Positions 7,788 to 15,109 of a stretch of DNA of 64,000 bases are shown in pieces. The translations under genes and the position numbers were made by a program. Source of the DNA: an uncultured Spartobacteria bacterium (GTDB taxonomy: Bacteria; Verrucomicrobiota; Verrucomicrobiia; Chthoniobacterales; JAATET01); NCBI GenBank assembly GCA_938011325.1, contig CALLUD010000007.1:248001-312000 (forward strand). The letters run 5' to 3'. Each line of letters starts with the position of its first letter. Position 1 is the first letter of the stretch. Under the pieces are notes generated by a model. That model saw only the letters and a program-made list of their open reading frames with translations, was not told the DNA's origin and searched no databases.

Positions 7788-8843
7788 TCAGGGCAACGCG
7801 GGGTAATCGACGTAGCCGTGGGCGCCACCGCCGTGGAATGTGGAGGGGTCGGGTTCGTTGAGCGGAGCCCCCTCGATCAAGCGTCGCGGAAGATCGGGAT
7901 TTGCGATGAACCACCTTCCCCATGCAACGGCATCGGCTTTGCCGGAGGAGATCACGTTTTCAGCCGTCTCTTTCGTGAATCCCTCGTTGGCGATGAGCAC
8001 GCCGCCGAATTCGTCTTTGAGCCGGGGACCGACCTCGCGGCCGTCGTGCGCCTCGCGCACGAAGAGGAAGGCGATTTTTCGTCGCCCGAGCTCCCGTGCC
8101 ACGTAGCTGAAGGTCTCGAGCGGGTTTGCATCGCTCATGTCATGGGACTCTCCCTGAGGTGAAAGATGCACGCCGACACGATCCGCGCCCCATACGGAGA
8201 TCGCGGCGTCCGTCACCTCGAGGAGAAATCGCGCGCGATTCTCGACAGGTCCGCCGTAGTCGTCGGTGCGGTGGTTGGTGCCCGTCTGCAGAAACTGGTC
8301 GGGCAGGTAGCCATTTGCGCCGTGAATCTCCACGCCGTCGAAGCCGGCCTTCCGCGCGTTCTCCGCTCCGCGGCGGTAGGCCTCGATGATCCCGGGGATT
8401 TCCGCCCGGTCCAGCGCACGGGGGGTGACGTATGGCTTCAGCGGTCGAATCAGACTCACGTGACCGTTCACCGCGATCGCACTGGGTGCCACGGGAAGCT
8501 CGCCGTTCAAATAAACGGGATCGGAGACCCGGCCGACGTGCCAGAGCTGCAGCAGGATGATCCCGCCCTCCTTGTGAACGGCCTCGGTAATTGGCTTCCA
8601 GCCTTCGACCTGCTCGTCGGACCAGATTCCCGGCGTGTCGGGATAGCCGACGCCCATCGGGTCCACGCTCGTGGCTTCGCTGAGAACCAATCCCGCGCTT
8701 GCCCGCTGCCGGTAGTATTCGATCGCCAGCGGCGCAGGCACCCGGCCGGCTGCCGCGCGGCAGCGCGTGAGCGGTGCCATCACGACACGGTTGCGAAGTT
8801 CGAATGCACCGGCGCGAAGGGGAGTCTGGAGAACGGATGTCAT
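7788..8843 (-). CDS. Alkene reductase, Old Yellow Enzyme family (NemA-like)
   Basis: A 351-residue FMN-dependent ene-reductase. It starts at MTSVLQTPLRAGAFELRNRV and has the family residues His174 and Asn177 in EIHGANGYLPDQF, with Tyr179 as proton donor. NHRTDDYGGPVENRARF is the usual following block. The enzyme reduces activated C=C bonds in enals, enones, maleimides or nitro-compounds, protecting against electrophiles. It is divergent from an ArsR-like regulator at 8959, with two matching operator-like repeats between them, the first only 11 bases from this start codon. Confidence 0.94.
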   Translation of the reverse strand: MTSVLQTPLRAGAFELRNRVVMAPLTRCRAAAGRVPAPLAIEYYRQRASAGLVLSEATSVDPMGVGYPDTPGIWSDEQVEGWKPITEAVHKEGGIILLQLWHVGRVSDPVYLNGELPVAPSAIAVNGHVSLIRPLKPYVTPRALDRAEIPGIIEAYRRGAENARKAGFDGVEIHGANGYLPDQFLQTGTNHRTDDYGGPVENRARFLLEVTDAAISVWGADRVGVHLSPQGESHDMSDANPLETFSYVARELGRRKIAFLFVREAHDGREVGPRLKDEFGGVLIANEGFTKETAENVISSGKADAVAWGRWFIANPDLPRRLIEGAPLNEPDPSTFHGGGAHGYVDYPALP

Positions 8844-8854
8844 TGAGGATAAAG

Positions 8855-8870
8855 TTCGATATCGATCGAA
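8855..8870. promoter_or_regulatory. Operator-like repeat TTCGAT-N4-ATCGAA
   Basis: A perfect inverted repeat; the arms extend one more base each way (G and C). It ends 11 bases upstream of the ene-reductase start codon, where a bound repressor would block transcription. It has the same form as the repeat at 8913-8928, TTCGAY-N4-RTCGAA. Confidence 0.6.
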
Positions 8871-8912
8871 CATTATGCGAAGTGCCGCGTCATGCAAATG
8901 AGCAAATGGAAA

Positions 8913-8928
8913 TTCGACCAACGTCGAA
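8913..8928. promoter_or_regulatory. Operator-like repeat TTCGAC-N4-GTCGAA
   Basis: A perfect inverted repeat with the same half-site and the same four-base spacer as 8855-8870; the centres are 58 bases apart. It ends 30 bases upstream of the ArsR-like regulator start, consistent with autoregulation. Confidence 0.6.
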
Positions 8929-8958
8929 CCAGATGATACATTAGCGTGTTCGCCGTCC

Positions 8959-9267
8959 ATGAAGCGCTACCGCCATCCCTCACTGAAATCGGTTTCCCTG
9001 GTGGGGGTGCTGCATGCCCTGTCGGACCCGTGGCGGCTGACGATCGTGCGCCGGCTGCTCGAGTCGGGCGACGAGGAGTTTTCGTGCAGCGATTTCGAGA
9101 TGGATATTTGCAAGGCGACGCGTTCGCACCATTTCCAGGTATTGCGCGAGGCGGGATTGGTGCGCATGCGCAGTGACGGAAACAAGTGCCGCACGTCGCT
9201 GCGTCGCAAGGAAATCGAGGAACGGTTTCCCGGCCTGCTTGCCGTGATCGCGCGTGGAGAGCGGTAG
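8959..9267 (+). CDS. ArsR-type winged-helix transcriptional regulator
   Basis: A 102-residue DNA-binding protein. The fold is readable from HALSDPWRLTIVRRLLESG (first helices) and KATRSHHFQVLREAGLVRM (recognition helix), followed by the wing. Three cysteines, Cys43, Cys51 and Cys77, could sense electrophiles or oxidants; no classical ArsR metal-site CVC motif is present. It is divergent from the ene-reductase, and the two matching inverted repeats between them are the likely binding sites. The probable role is a repressor that releases the ene-reductase gene when reactive compounds modify it. That role is inferred from position and cysteines. Confidence 0.88.
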   Translation: MKRYRHPSLKSVSLVGVLHALSDPWRLTIVRRLLESGDEEFSCSDFEMDICKATRSHHFQVLREAGLVRMRSDGNKCRTSLRRKEIEERFPGLLAVIARGER

Positions 9268-9306
9268 AGGCTTCCCGCCGCTTCCGACGGGCGCTAGAAC
9301 GGGCGT

Positions 9307-10206
9307 ATGAAATTCCCCTCGATCGCCGCGCTTTGCGCCGCCACGTTGCTTTCCCCGCTTGCCGTTCAGGGCTCCGACATTGTCGAGCCTGGCGCGAAGG
9401 TGGAGTTGCTGGCGGACGGCTTCAAATTCACCGAAGGACCAACGAGCGATCGCGAGGGCAACGTCTATTTCACGGACCAGCCGAACGACCGGATCCTGAA
9501 GTGGAGCGTCGATGGGAAGCTGACGACGTTCATGGAGCCGTGTGGGCGCGCCAACGGCCTTTGTTTCGACAGGGATGGGAACCTCTGGGCGGCGGCGGAT
9601 GACCAAAACGAACTGTGGCGGATCGATCCCTCGGGCAAGGTCGAGGTGGTGCTGAAGGACTTCGAGGGCAGACTTTTCAACGGACCAAACGACATCTGGA
9701 TTCGCCCCGACGGCGGCCTCTACTTCACGGATCCCTATTACCAGCGCGACTATTGGAAGCGCGGGCCGATGGAGCAGCCCGGGAAGTTTGTCTTTTATCT
9801 CCCGCCCGGTGGCAAGAAGCCGGTGGTGGTCGTGGACGATCTACAGGAGCCGAATGGTCTGATCGGCACGCCGGACGGTCGCACGCTATACATTTCCGAC
9901 ATCGGAGCGCGCGAGACGTGGCGTTATCGGATCAACGAAGACGGCACGCTCGCGGACAAGACGCTCTTCTGCCGGGTGGGATCGGACGGCATGACGATCG
10001 ATTCGGAGGGCAATGTTTACCTGACCAATCGCGAGGGGGTGACCGTGTTCAATCCGGAAGGGGAGCAGATTGAGCAATTCGCGATTCCGGAGCCGTGGAC
10101 GGGGAATGTCTGTTTTGGGGGCGCCGACGGCCGCACGCTTTTTATTACCGCCAGCAAGGGACTTTATGGGGTGCGAATGCGAGTTTCCGGGGTTGGCACC
10201 CAGTAG
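9307..10206 (+). CDS. Secreted SMP-30/gluconolactonase-like beta-propeller protein
   Basis: A 299-residue protein with a signal peptide (MKFPSIAALCAATLLSPLAV). The mature part is an SMP-30/gluconolactonase/LRE-type six-bladed propeller: KFTEGPTSDREGNVYFTDQP, ANGLCFDRDGNLWAA, FNGPNDIWIRPDGGLYFTDP and EPNGLIGTPDGRTLYISD carry the repeated blade pattern and the metal-site Glu, Asn and Asp. The family hydrolyses sugar lactones with calcium or zinc. The substrate is not determined. It probably acts in the periplasm. It is 39 bases downstream of the regulator gene, but no functional link is evident. Confidence 0.88.
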   Translation: MKFPSIAALCAATLLSPLAVQGSDIVEPGAKVELLADGFKFTEGPTSDREGNVYFTDQPNDRILKWSVDGKLTTFMEPCGRANGLCFDRDGNLWAAADDQNELWRIDPSGKVEVVLKDFEGRLFNGPNDIWIRPDGGLYFTDPYYQRDYWKRGPMEQPGKFVFYLPPGGKKPVVVVDDLQEPNGLIGTPDGRTLYISDIGARETWRYRINEDGTLADKTLFCRVGSDGMTIDSEGNVYLTNREGVTVFNPEGEQIEQFAIPEPWTGNVCFGGADGRTLFITASKGLYGVRMRVSGVGTQ

Positions 10207-10258
10207 TTTTCGTATATAGAAGGTGCATCTTCCGCCGAAAGTGCGATAGTTGGGGGCC

Positions 10259-10783
10259 ATGGCAACCGAGAAACTCAAGCGGGTGAAAGTGAGTGGTGCG
10301 GGCTTCGGGCGCATTCGCATCGAGATTTTCGGAGAATCCGGCGCGCCGATCAGCTTCGAAGCCGATTTGCCCTTGCAGATTGATTTTTCGTCGCCGTCCC
10401 CAGTTCACAAACCGGCCCCCGCTCCGGCGCAGACCGCGTCCGTGCCGGGAAACGGATCACCGGCCACCCGGTCGGCCACAACACCGGATCCGCAGCCCGC
10501 GCGTGTGTCGCCGCCACCTCCTTCGCCGGGGCTCAAGCTGCGATTCACGGAAGAGATTTTGGGGGAGGATTTGCTCGCGAAGCTTCGAACGATTCGCGTG
10601 CTCGACCCTCACGGTCGCGAGACGGATCTCGGATTGATCCTCCGTCGCGAATTGTCGCAGCTCTTCGGGATGCGCACGGAGATTCCGCAGATTCGCGCAC
10701 GGACCGGCAGCACGTTGAAGAACTTCACCGACGAAGAGGTGCTGCGTTACTTCGAGAGCCTGCGCAAGCTGGCAACGGCCTGA
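10259..10783 (+). CDS. Unknown protein with Pro-rich linker
   Basis: A 174-residue protein I do not recognise. It has a basic N-terminal beta-rich part (KRVKVSGAGFGRIRIEIFGE), a proline-alanine-serine linker at about residues 45-90, and a C-terminal helical part ending FTDEEVLRYFESLRKL. No signal peptide or membrane segment is seen. The start at ATG 10259 follows a GGGGG stretch. It converges on trpS, with 6 bases between the ends. Confidence 0.7.
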   Translation: MATEKLKRVKVSGAGFGRIRIEIFGESGAPISFEADLPLQIDFSSPSPVHKPAPAPAQTASVPGNGSPATRSATTPDPQPARVSPPPPSPGLKLRFTEEILGEDLLAKLRTIRVLDPHGRETDLGLILRRELSQLFGMRTEIPQIRARTGSTLKNFTDEEVLRYFESLRKLATA

Positions 10784-10789
10784 GCGCGC

Positions 10790-11755
10790 TCAGCCGAGGC
10801 CGACCGCGCGACGCACGCGTTCCATGACGCCGGCGGCAATTTCATTTGCCCTGGCAGCGCCGGCGGCCAGCACGTCGTCCACAAATGCCGGGTCCGCGAC
10901 GATTTCTGCCCGGCGCTCCCGCATCGGAGCAAAGTAGTCCCACACGGCAGCGAAGAGCGTTTTCTTGAAATCCCCGTAGCCTTTGCCGCCGGCGCGGAAT
11001 TCCGCGACCATCGTCTCATATTCGGCGGGTGAGGCCACGAGCTTGTAGAGATCGAGGATCGTCGAGCCTTCCGTCGGCTTGGGCGATTCGACCGGTGTCG
11101 AGTCGGTCTTGATGCCCATGATTTTTTTCCGCAGCACCTTCTCCTCTTCGAAGATCTCGATCGTGTTGTTGTAGCTCTTGCTCATCTTCGCGCCGTCCAG
11201 CCCCGGCACCGTTGCGGTGTCCTGCCGGATGCTTGGCTCGGGCAACTTGAGAACGCCTTCGCCATACGCTTCGTTGATCTTGATCGCGATGTCGCGCGTG
11301 ACCTCGAGGTGTTGCTTCTGGTCCTTTCCGACCGGCACGAGGTCGCTGTCGTAAATGAGAATGTCCGCCGCCATGAGCACCGGGTAGGCGAAGAGCCCGT
11401 GTGAAGCGGCCAGCCCGCGCGCGGTCTTGTCCTTGTAGGAATGGCAGCGCTCGAGCAGGCCCATGGGCGTCACCGTGCTGAGAATCCACGTCAGTTCCGT
11501 GACTGCAGGCACGTCCGATTGACGGAAGAAGCATGCCTTCGCGGGATCGAGTCCGCACGCGAGGAAGTCGATCGCCAGCTCGCGCGAATGCGCCCGCAGC
11601 GCCTCGGGGTCCCGCACGGTGGTCAGGGCGTGAAGATCGGCAATGAAGTAAAAGGCCTCGCCCTGATTCTGAAGCTCGATGGCCGGGCGCATCATCCCGA
11701 AATAGTTCCCGAGGTGCAGTTTTCCCGAAGGTTGAATGCCGGACAAAATACGCAT
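10790..11755 (-). CDS. trpS: Tryptophanyl-tRNA synthetase
   Basis: A 321-residue class I aminoacyl-tRNA synthetase that charges tRNA-Trp. It starts MRILSGIQPSGKLHLGNYFG, where PSGKLHLGNY is the HIGH-type motif, and has the KMSKS loop in DGAKMSKSYNNTI. The blocks FYFIADLHALT and VPVGKDQKQHLEVTRDIA are typical of bacterial TrpS, and the length matches. The ATG at 11755 is chosen because it opens the conserved N-terminus. No T-box or attenuator is apparent in the 147 bases before it. Confidence 0.97.
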   Translation of the reverse strand: MRILSGIQPSGKLHLGNYFGMMRPAIELQNQGEAFYFIADLHALTTVRDPEALRAHSRELAIDFLACGLDPAKACFFRQSDVPAVTELTWILSTVTPMGLLERCHSYKDKTARGLAASHGLFAYPVLMAADILIYDSDLVPVGKDQKQHLEVTRDIAIKINEAYGEGVLKLPEPSIRQDTATVPGLDGAKMSKSYNNTIEIFEEEKVLRKKIMGIKTDSTPVESPKPTEGSTILDLYKLVASPAEYETMVAEFRAGGKGYGDFKKTLFAAVWDYFAPMRERRAEIVADPAFVDDVLAAGAARANEIAAGVMERVRRAVGLG

Positions 11756-11902
11756 GGCGGGTGAGGAATTAACCACAGCAGGAGGGTGGGGCACAGAGGA
11801 AAGTCGCCGATTGCAGCAGCGGAGGAGCGGGAGGGCGAAGGCTCCGAATTGAACAAAGGACGCAGTTGATGCGTCGAAAACGTATAACCATTGGGAGGGA
11901 AA

Positions 11903-12625
11903 ATGAATGCGAGTTTAACGATGGATCTCGCCATCGCGTCGCAGGCGGCGTCGCCTGAAAACGCCGCGCGACAGATCGAATACGTAAAGGTGGGAGATCG
12001 CGAGGCGCGGATCGACATTTATGGAGGAGGCAGCCAGCGTCCGACCATTCTGCTTCTTCACGGAGCGGGAGGGTTGCTGAGCGACGGGGCATTGCTTCGC
12101 CGCATGGCGCGCGATCTCGCGCAGCGGGATTTTCGGGTGTGCGTGGTCCACTACTTCAATGCGACGGGAACCCTGCTTGCGACCCAGGCGGGAACGCGGG
12201 AGCATTTCGACGAGTGGCGACGGGCGATCCAGGCGGTTGCGAAACATTACGCCGCTGAAAGCGGAGGGAGCGTCGGTGTTTTCGGACTTTCGATAGGGGG
12301 TGTGCTGGCTGCGTCTGCGGCCGCGGATACCCCGGAAATCGAGGCGATCACCATCATGGCCGGCGGAATCATGGAAGGATGCGATACGGATCACGTGCCG
12401 GAGCATGTGCCGGCGGTGCTGATCCTGCACGGGGACCACGACACGAAGTTTCCGCCGGATCGCGCCGAGGCGCTTGCCAGGATCGTCTGGCACGCGAACG
12501 GATTCGTCGACACGGTCATGTATCCGAACGAAGGCCACACGTTTGGCGCGCGGGCGGAAAAGGATGCGAGGCGGCGCGTGGTGGAGTTCTTCGACGCGCG
12601 GCTTGGCGCTGGCGTCTACCGGTGA
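11903..12625 (+). CDS. Dienelactone hydrolase family alpha/beta hydrolase
   Basis: A 240-residue alpha/beta hydrolase. The nucleophile elbow is GLSIGG with Ser130 where true dienelactone hydrolases use Cys; the acid is probably Asp180 in HGDHDTKFP and the base His212 in NEGHTFG. LLLHGAGGLLSDGA is the oxyanion loop. The start ATG 11903 is preceded by GGGAGGGA, a clear ribosome binding site, whereas the in-frame TTG at 11891 lies within that site. The N-terminal 30 residues may be a weak signal segment or an amphipathic helix. The substrate is unknown. The 147-base gap to trpS shows no other feature I can support. Confidence 0.85.
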   Translation: MNASLTMDLAIASQAASPENAARQIEYVKVGDREARIDIYGGGSQRPTILLLHGAGGLLSDGALLRRMARDLAQRDFRVCVVHYFNATGTLLATQAGTREHFDEWRRAIQAVAKHYAAESGGSVGVFGLSIGGVLAASAAADTPEIEAITIMAGGIMEGCDTDHVPEHVPAVLILHGDHDTKFPPDRAEALARIVWHANGFVDTVMYPNEGHTFGARAEKDARRRVVEFFDARLGAGVYR

Positions 12626-12654
12626 TTTGGGCTATCCCTCCGGAATCGCTTTCC

Positions 12655-12727
12655 GGGGGTATAGCTCAATGGTTAGAGCAGCCGGCTCATAACTGGTTGG
12701 TTCTCGGTTCAAGTCCGGGTGCCCCCA
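12655..12727 (+). tRNA. tRNA with anticodon CAT (elongator Met or Ile2)
   Basis: A complete 73-base cloverleaf: acceptor GGGGGTA (12655-12661) pairs with TGCCCCC before discriminator A12727; the D arm uses GCTC/GAGC; the anticodon loop is CTCATAA; the T arm is CTCGG-TTCAAGT-CCGGG. CCA is not encoded. Paired G1-C72 and the lack of three G-C pairs next to the anticodon loop rule out the initiator. The T loop TTCAAGT and the TTGGTT region resemble tRNA-Ile2, whose C34 is changed to lysidine, but elongator Met cannot be excluded. Confidence 0.9.
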
Positions 12728-12853
12728 CTTTTCCCGCTGGCGGGCGGATAAGAAAGATTCCGCGATTGCCGAAGGGAACATCGGCAATGGGCTCAGCGAT
12801 TCGCTTTGCCGGGCGATTGACGGGCTCCAAAAATTTGCGATCAGTGCTACGCA

Positions 12854-14083
12854 ATGAGTATCCGCACCTTGTTCCTGGCCCTTTCTGCGGCGCTTGCCAC
12901 GTCGGCATCCGCAGTGACGTTTTCCGGCATCCGAGCTTTTGGCGACAGCCTTACCGATCGCGGCAATACCGTCGCTGAGCTCGGGATCATTTTGAACGAG
13001 ACGGACGTTTACAATTCGAACTTCTACGACGACGGCCGCTGGTCGAATGGCCCGGTGTGGATCGAGCACGTGAATACCGCGCTCGGCTTCACCTCGTGGA
13101 GTCGCAACAACGGCAACGCATGGTCGCTCGGTCAGAATTTCGCCTGGGGCGGGAGCCGCAGCGGCACCGGCTACAAGGAGGATCTTTTGCCGAATCTCCT
13201 TCAGCAGATTCAGTTTTATCTGGAGAATCCGTTTGTCGGTCCGCAGTTCGACTACGAGGTCGGCACGAAGCTCTTCTCGGTCTGGAGCGGTGGAAACGAC
13301 GTGATCGATGCCGTGCAGGGCGGCGAGCCCATTGATGTCGACGCCCTCAGCACGCAGATGGCCGAGAACATCGCCACGGCCATTACCACGCTTTATCAAC
13401 ACGGCGGTCGTTACTTCATTGTGCCCAACCTGCCCGATCTCGGCAAAAAGCCAAACTATCGCACGAACCCCTTCTATGCCGGCGAGGCCACGGCAATCGT
13501 CGAGGCCTACAATCCGAAGCTCGCCGCAAAGATCGCCTCGCTGCGCAGCTCGCTTCCGGGGATCACCATCTACGCGTTCGACGCCTACACGTTGTTGAAC
13601 GACGCAATCACCAATCCCGGAAAATACAATTTCATCAACGTCACGGAGAATTCCTACGTTTCGGACCCGCTGCTGCCCCTCGGTGGCTACGTGCGTGACG
13701 ATGTCGACCTGTATCTTTTCTGGGACACGACGCATCCCACGCGCGTCGGCCACGCGATTCTCGCGCAGGCCGTGCTCCAGCTCCTTGCCGGTGACCGGCA
13801 GGAGGTGGCTATGGATGTGACCCCGCCAAGCCTTCTCGTATCGGCCCCGCCGGCTGTCACCACCCGCAGCCGGATTCGCCTGCGCGGTCTGGCAATGGAT
13901 GACCGCAAGGTGCGTCGCGTCGAGGCTTCAATCGACGGGAAGAAATTCCGCCGCATCGGCCGCGGAAATCAATGGAGCACCCGGATCCGCCTGAAGGACG
14001 GGCGCAACGTCATCCGCATCCGCGCCATCGACGACTCGGGAAACACCTCGCCCGTTCAGCGCGTGGTGATCGTAAAGCGATAG
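12854..14083 (+). CDS. Secreted GDSL/SGNH esterase with C-terminal basic Ig-like domain
   Basis: A 409-residue protein with a signal peptide (MSIRTLFLALSAALATSASA). The GDSL hydrolase domain carries catalytic Ser32 in FGDSLTD, the Asn block WSGGNDV, and Asp291/His294 in WDTTHPT. Such enzymes hydrolyse esters or lipids outside the cytoplasm. The last 90 residues form a separate basic beta-rich domain, ending in GRNVIRIRAIDDSGNTS and VQRVVIVKR, also found in the proteins at 21148 and 33388. It could bind a cell-surface polymer or be a sorting module. The gap 12728-12853 between the tRNA and this gene has no other feature I can support. Confidence 0.9.
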   Translation: MSIRTLFLALSAALATSASAVTFSGIRAFGDSLTDRGNTVAELGIILNETDVYNSNFYDDGRWSNGPVWIEHVNTALGFTSWSRNNGNAWSLGQNFAWGGSRSGTGYKEDLLPNLLQQIQFYLENPFVGPQFDYEVGTKLFSVWSGGNDVIDAVQGGEPIDVDALSTQMAENIATAITTLYQHGGRYFIVPNLPDLGKKPNYRTNPFYAGEATAIVEAYNPKLAAKIASLRSSLPGITIYAFDAYTLLNDAITNPGKYNFINVTENSYVSDPLLPLGGYVRDDVDLYLFWDTTHPTRVGHAILAQAVLQLLAGDRQEVAMDVTPPSLLVSAPPAVTTRSRIRLRGLAMDDRKVRRVEASIDGKKFRRIGRGNQWSTRIRLKDGRNVIRIRAIDDSGNTSPVQRVVIVKR

Positions 14084-14100
14084 CGTGGGGTTTCTCCCCG

Positions 14101-14177
14101 GTTTCGACAGCTTGCATTCCAAAACGGTTGCGCGGGAATTGGTGATCGGTAGGATCAGGAAATGAAGCTGTCGAAAC
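14101..14177 (+). promoter_or_regulatory. 13-bp inverted repeat enclosing the start of the Rrf2 gene
   Basis: Arm 14101-14113 (GTTTCGACAGCTT) is the exact reverse complement of arm 14165-14177 (AAGCTGTCGAAAC), which is codons 2-5 of the regulator gene. The 51 bases between them contain the likely ribosome binding site and the ATG. In RNA it could form a stem closing the initiation region; in DNA it could be two operator half-sites. Confidence 0.45.
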
Positions 14178-14677
14178 GAGGGGAATATGCACTTCGCGCA
14201 TTGATCGACCTCGGCATCGCTCATACTGCCGGGCGCAAGATGCTCCGGCTCCAGGAAATCGTCGAGAAGGAGCGGATTCCCACGGCGTTCCTCGAGCAGA
14301 TCTTCGCGCAGCTTCGGCAGGCCGGCTTTGTGGATGGGAAACGGGGAAAAAACGGCGGCTACTTCCTCGCCAAGCCGGCGGACACGATTTCGATGGGCTC
14401 GGTGGTCCGGCTCATTGACGGGCCATTGGCGCCCATTGGATGCGTGAGCCAGACGGCCTACGAGAAGTGCACGTGCCCGGATGAGGAGCATTGCGGGCTG
14501 CGAATGCTGATGATGGATGTCAGAAATTCCATCGCCGACATCCTCGACCGCTACACGCTTGGCCAGGTCATCGACATCACGCTGCGAAAACTCCGTCGCG
14601 ACAATCTGCCGATTCCTTTTTCGGAAGAAGACCACGGTGACTCGCCGGCGATCCTGCTGCCGCTTTCCACCGAATAG
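14162..14677 (+). CDS. Rrf2 family transcriptional regulator (CymR-like)
   Basis: A 171-residue Rrf2 protein. The winged helix-turn-helix is in MKLSKRGEYALRALIDLG to FLEQIFAQLRQAGFVDGKRG, followed by GGYFLAKPADTI, a family hallmark. Cys94, Cys103, Cys105 and Cys111 could bind an iron-sulfur cluster or sense a thiol ligand. The next genes encode a YezD-like protein and a sulfate transporter, so it is probably a sulfur-status regulator comparable to CymR. It lies 162 bases upstream of the operon. A 13-base inverted repeat surrounds its start codon. Confidence 0.9.
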   Translation: MKLSKRGEYALRALIDLGIAHTAGRKMLRLQEIVEKERIPTAFLEQIFAQLRQAGFVDGKRGKNGGYFLAKPADTISMGSVVRLIDGPLAPIGCVSQTAYEKCTCPDEEHCGLRMLMMDVRNSIADILDRYTLGQVIDITLRKLRRDNLPIPFSEEDHGDSPAILLPLSTE

Positions 14678-14760
14678 GTCAGGCCGGGTCGGCTGTTTTA
14701 AAGGTTTTCCCGTGCCTCGTCGTCTACGGGGCCCACATGTCGGCGTGCCGGTGAGGAGTA

Positions 14761-14789
14761 TTGCTGAGGAAGGAATTTTTTCGAAAATA
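14761..14789 (+). promoter_or_regulatory. Possible promoter and regulator site of the sulfate operon
   Basis: TTGCTG at 14761-14766 and AAAATA at 14784-14789 are 17 bases apart and could be -35 and -10 elements. The stretch is AT-rich unlike its surroundings and contains the palindrome TTTTCGAAAA (14778-14787), a candidate Rrf2 site overlapping the -10. The match is modest. Confidence 0.35.
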
Positions 14790-14839
14790 ATTCTTTACTG
14801 CTCCGATAAGGAATTCATTGTTTACCGATCAAGTAAGTA

Positions 14840-15016
14840 ATGAACACCACCTCACCATCACAGCGTCCCGCTTCGACGGAGGCGCGCCTGGAAGCCGAGG
14901 AAGCTGTCATCAAGGCTGTCCGGGAGATCGCGTATGGAATGGTGGAAGTCGTCGTTCACGATCACCGCATCACGGAGATCCGTCAGATTCGTCGCATGCG
15001 AATCGACGATCGGTAA
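14840..15016 (+). CDS. Small YezD-like protein (DUF2292)
   Basis: A 58-residue protein with a helix (EAEEAVIKAVREIAYGMVEV) and a short strand-turn-strand (VVVHDHRITEIRQIRRMRID). This layout matches the YezD/DUF2292 family, which is often found with sulfur metabolism genes. Its biochemical role is not known. It starts at ATG 14840 and ends at TAA 15014. It is the first gene of the sulfate operon, 93 bases before the porin. The positive C-terminus may bind nucleic acid; that is a guess. Confidence 0.78.
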   Translation: MNTTSPSQRPASTEARLEAEEAVIKAVREIAYGMVEVVVHDHRITEIRQIRRMRIDDR

Positions 15017-15109
15017 TTTCCCAAGCCGACCAGTCAACTGGAGGTTCCTTTCCCACCCGCAACCGCACAACGACCAGACCAACGGAGTTCACGGTTTCAT
15101 TCTCAAATC

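Noticed and set aside
12655..12727. Initiator tRNA-fMet
   Set aside because: Base pair 1-72 is a G-C pair and the anticodon stem lacks three consecutive G-C pairs.
14678..14839. Possible SAM riboswitch or other leader before the sulfate operon
   Set aside because: The 162 bases lack the paired helices and conserved core of SAM-type riboswitches; an AT-rich promoter and Rrf2 control explain the region better.
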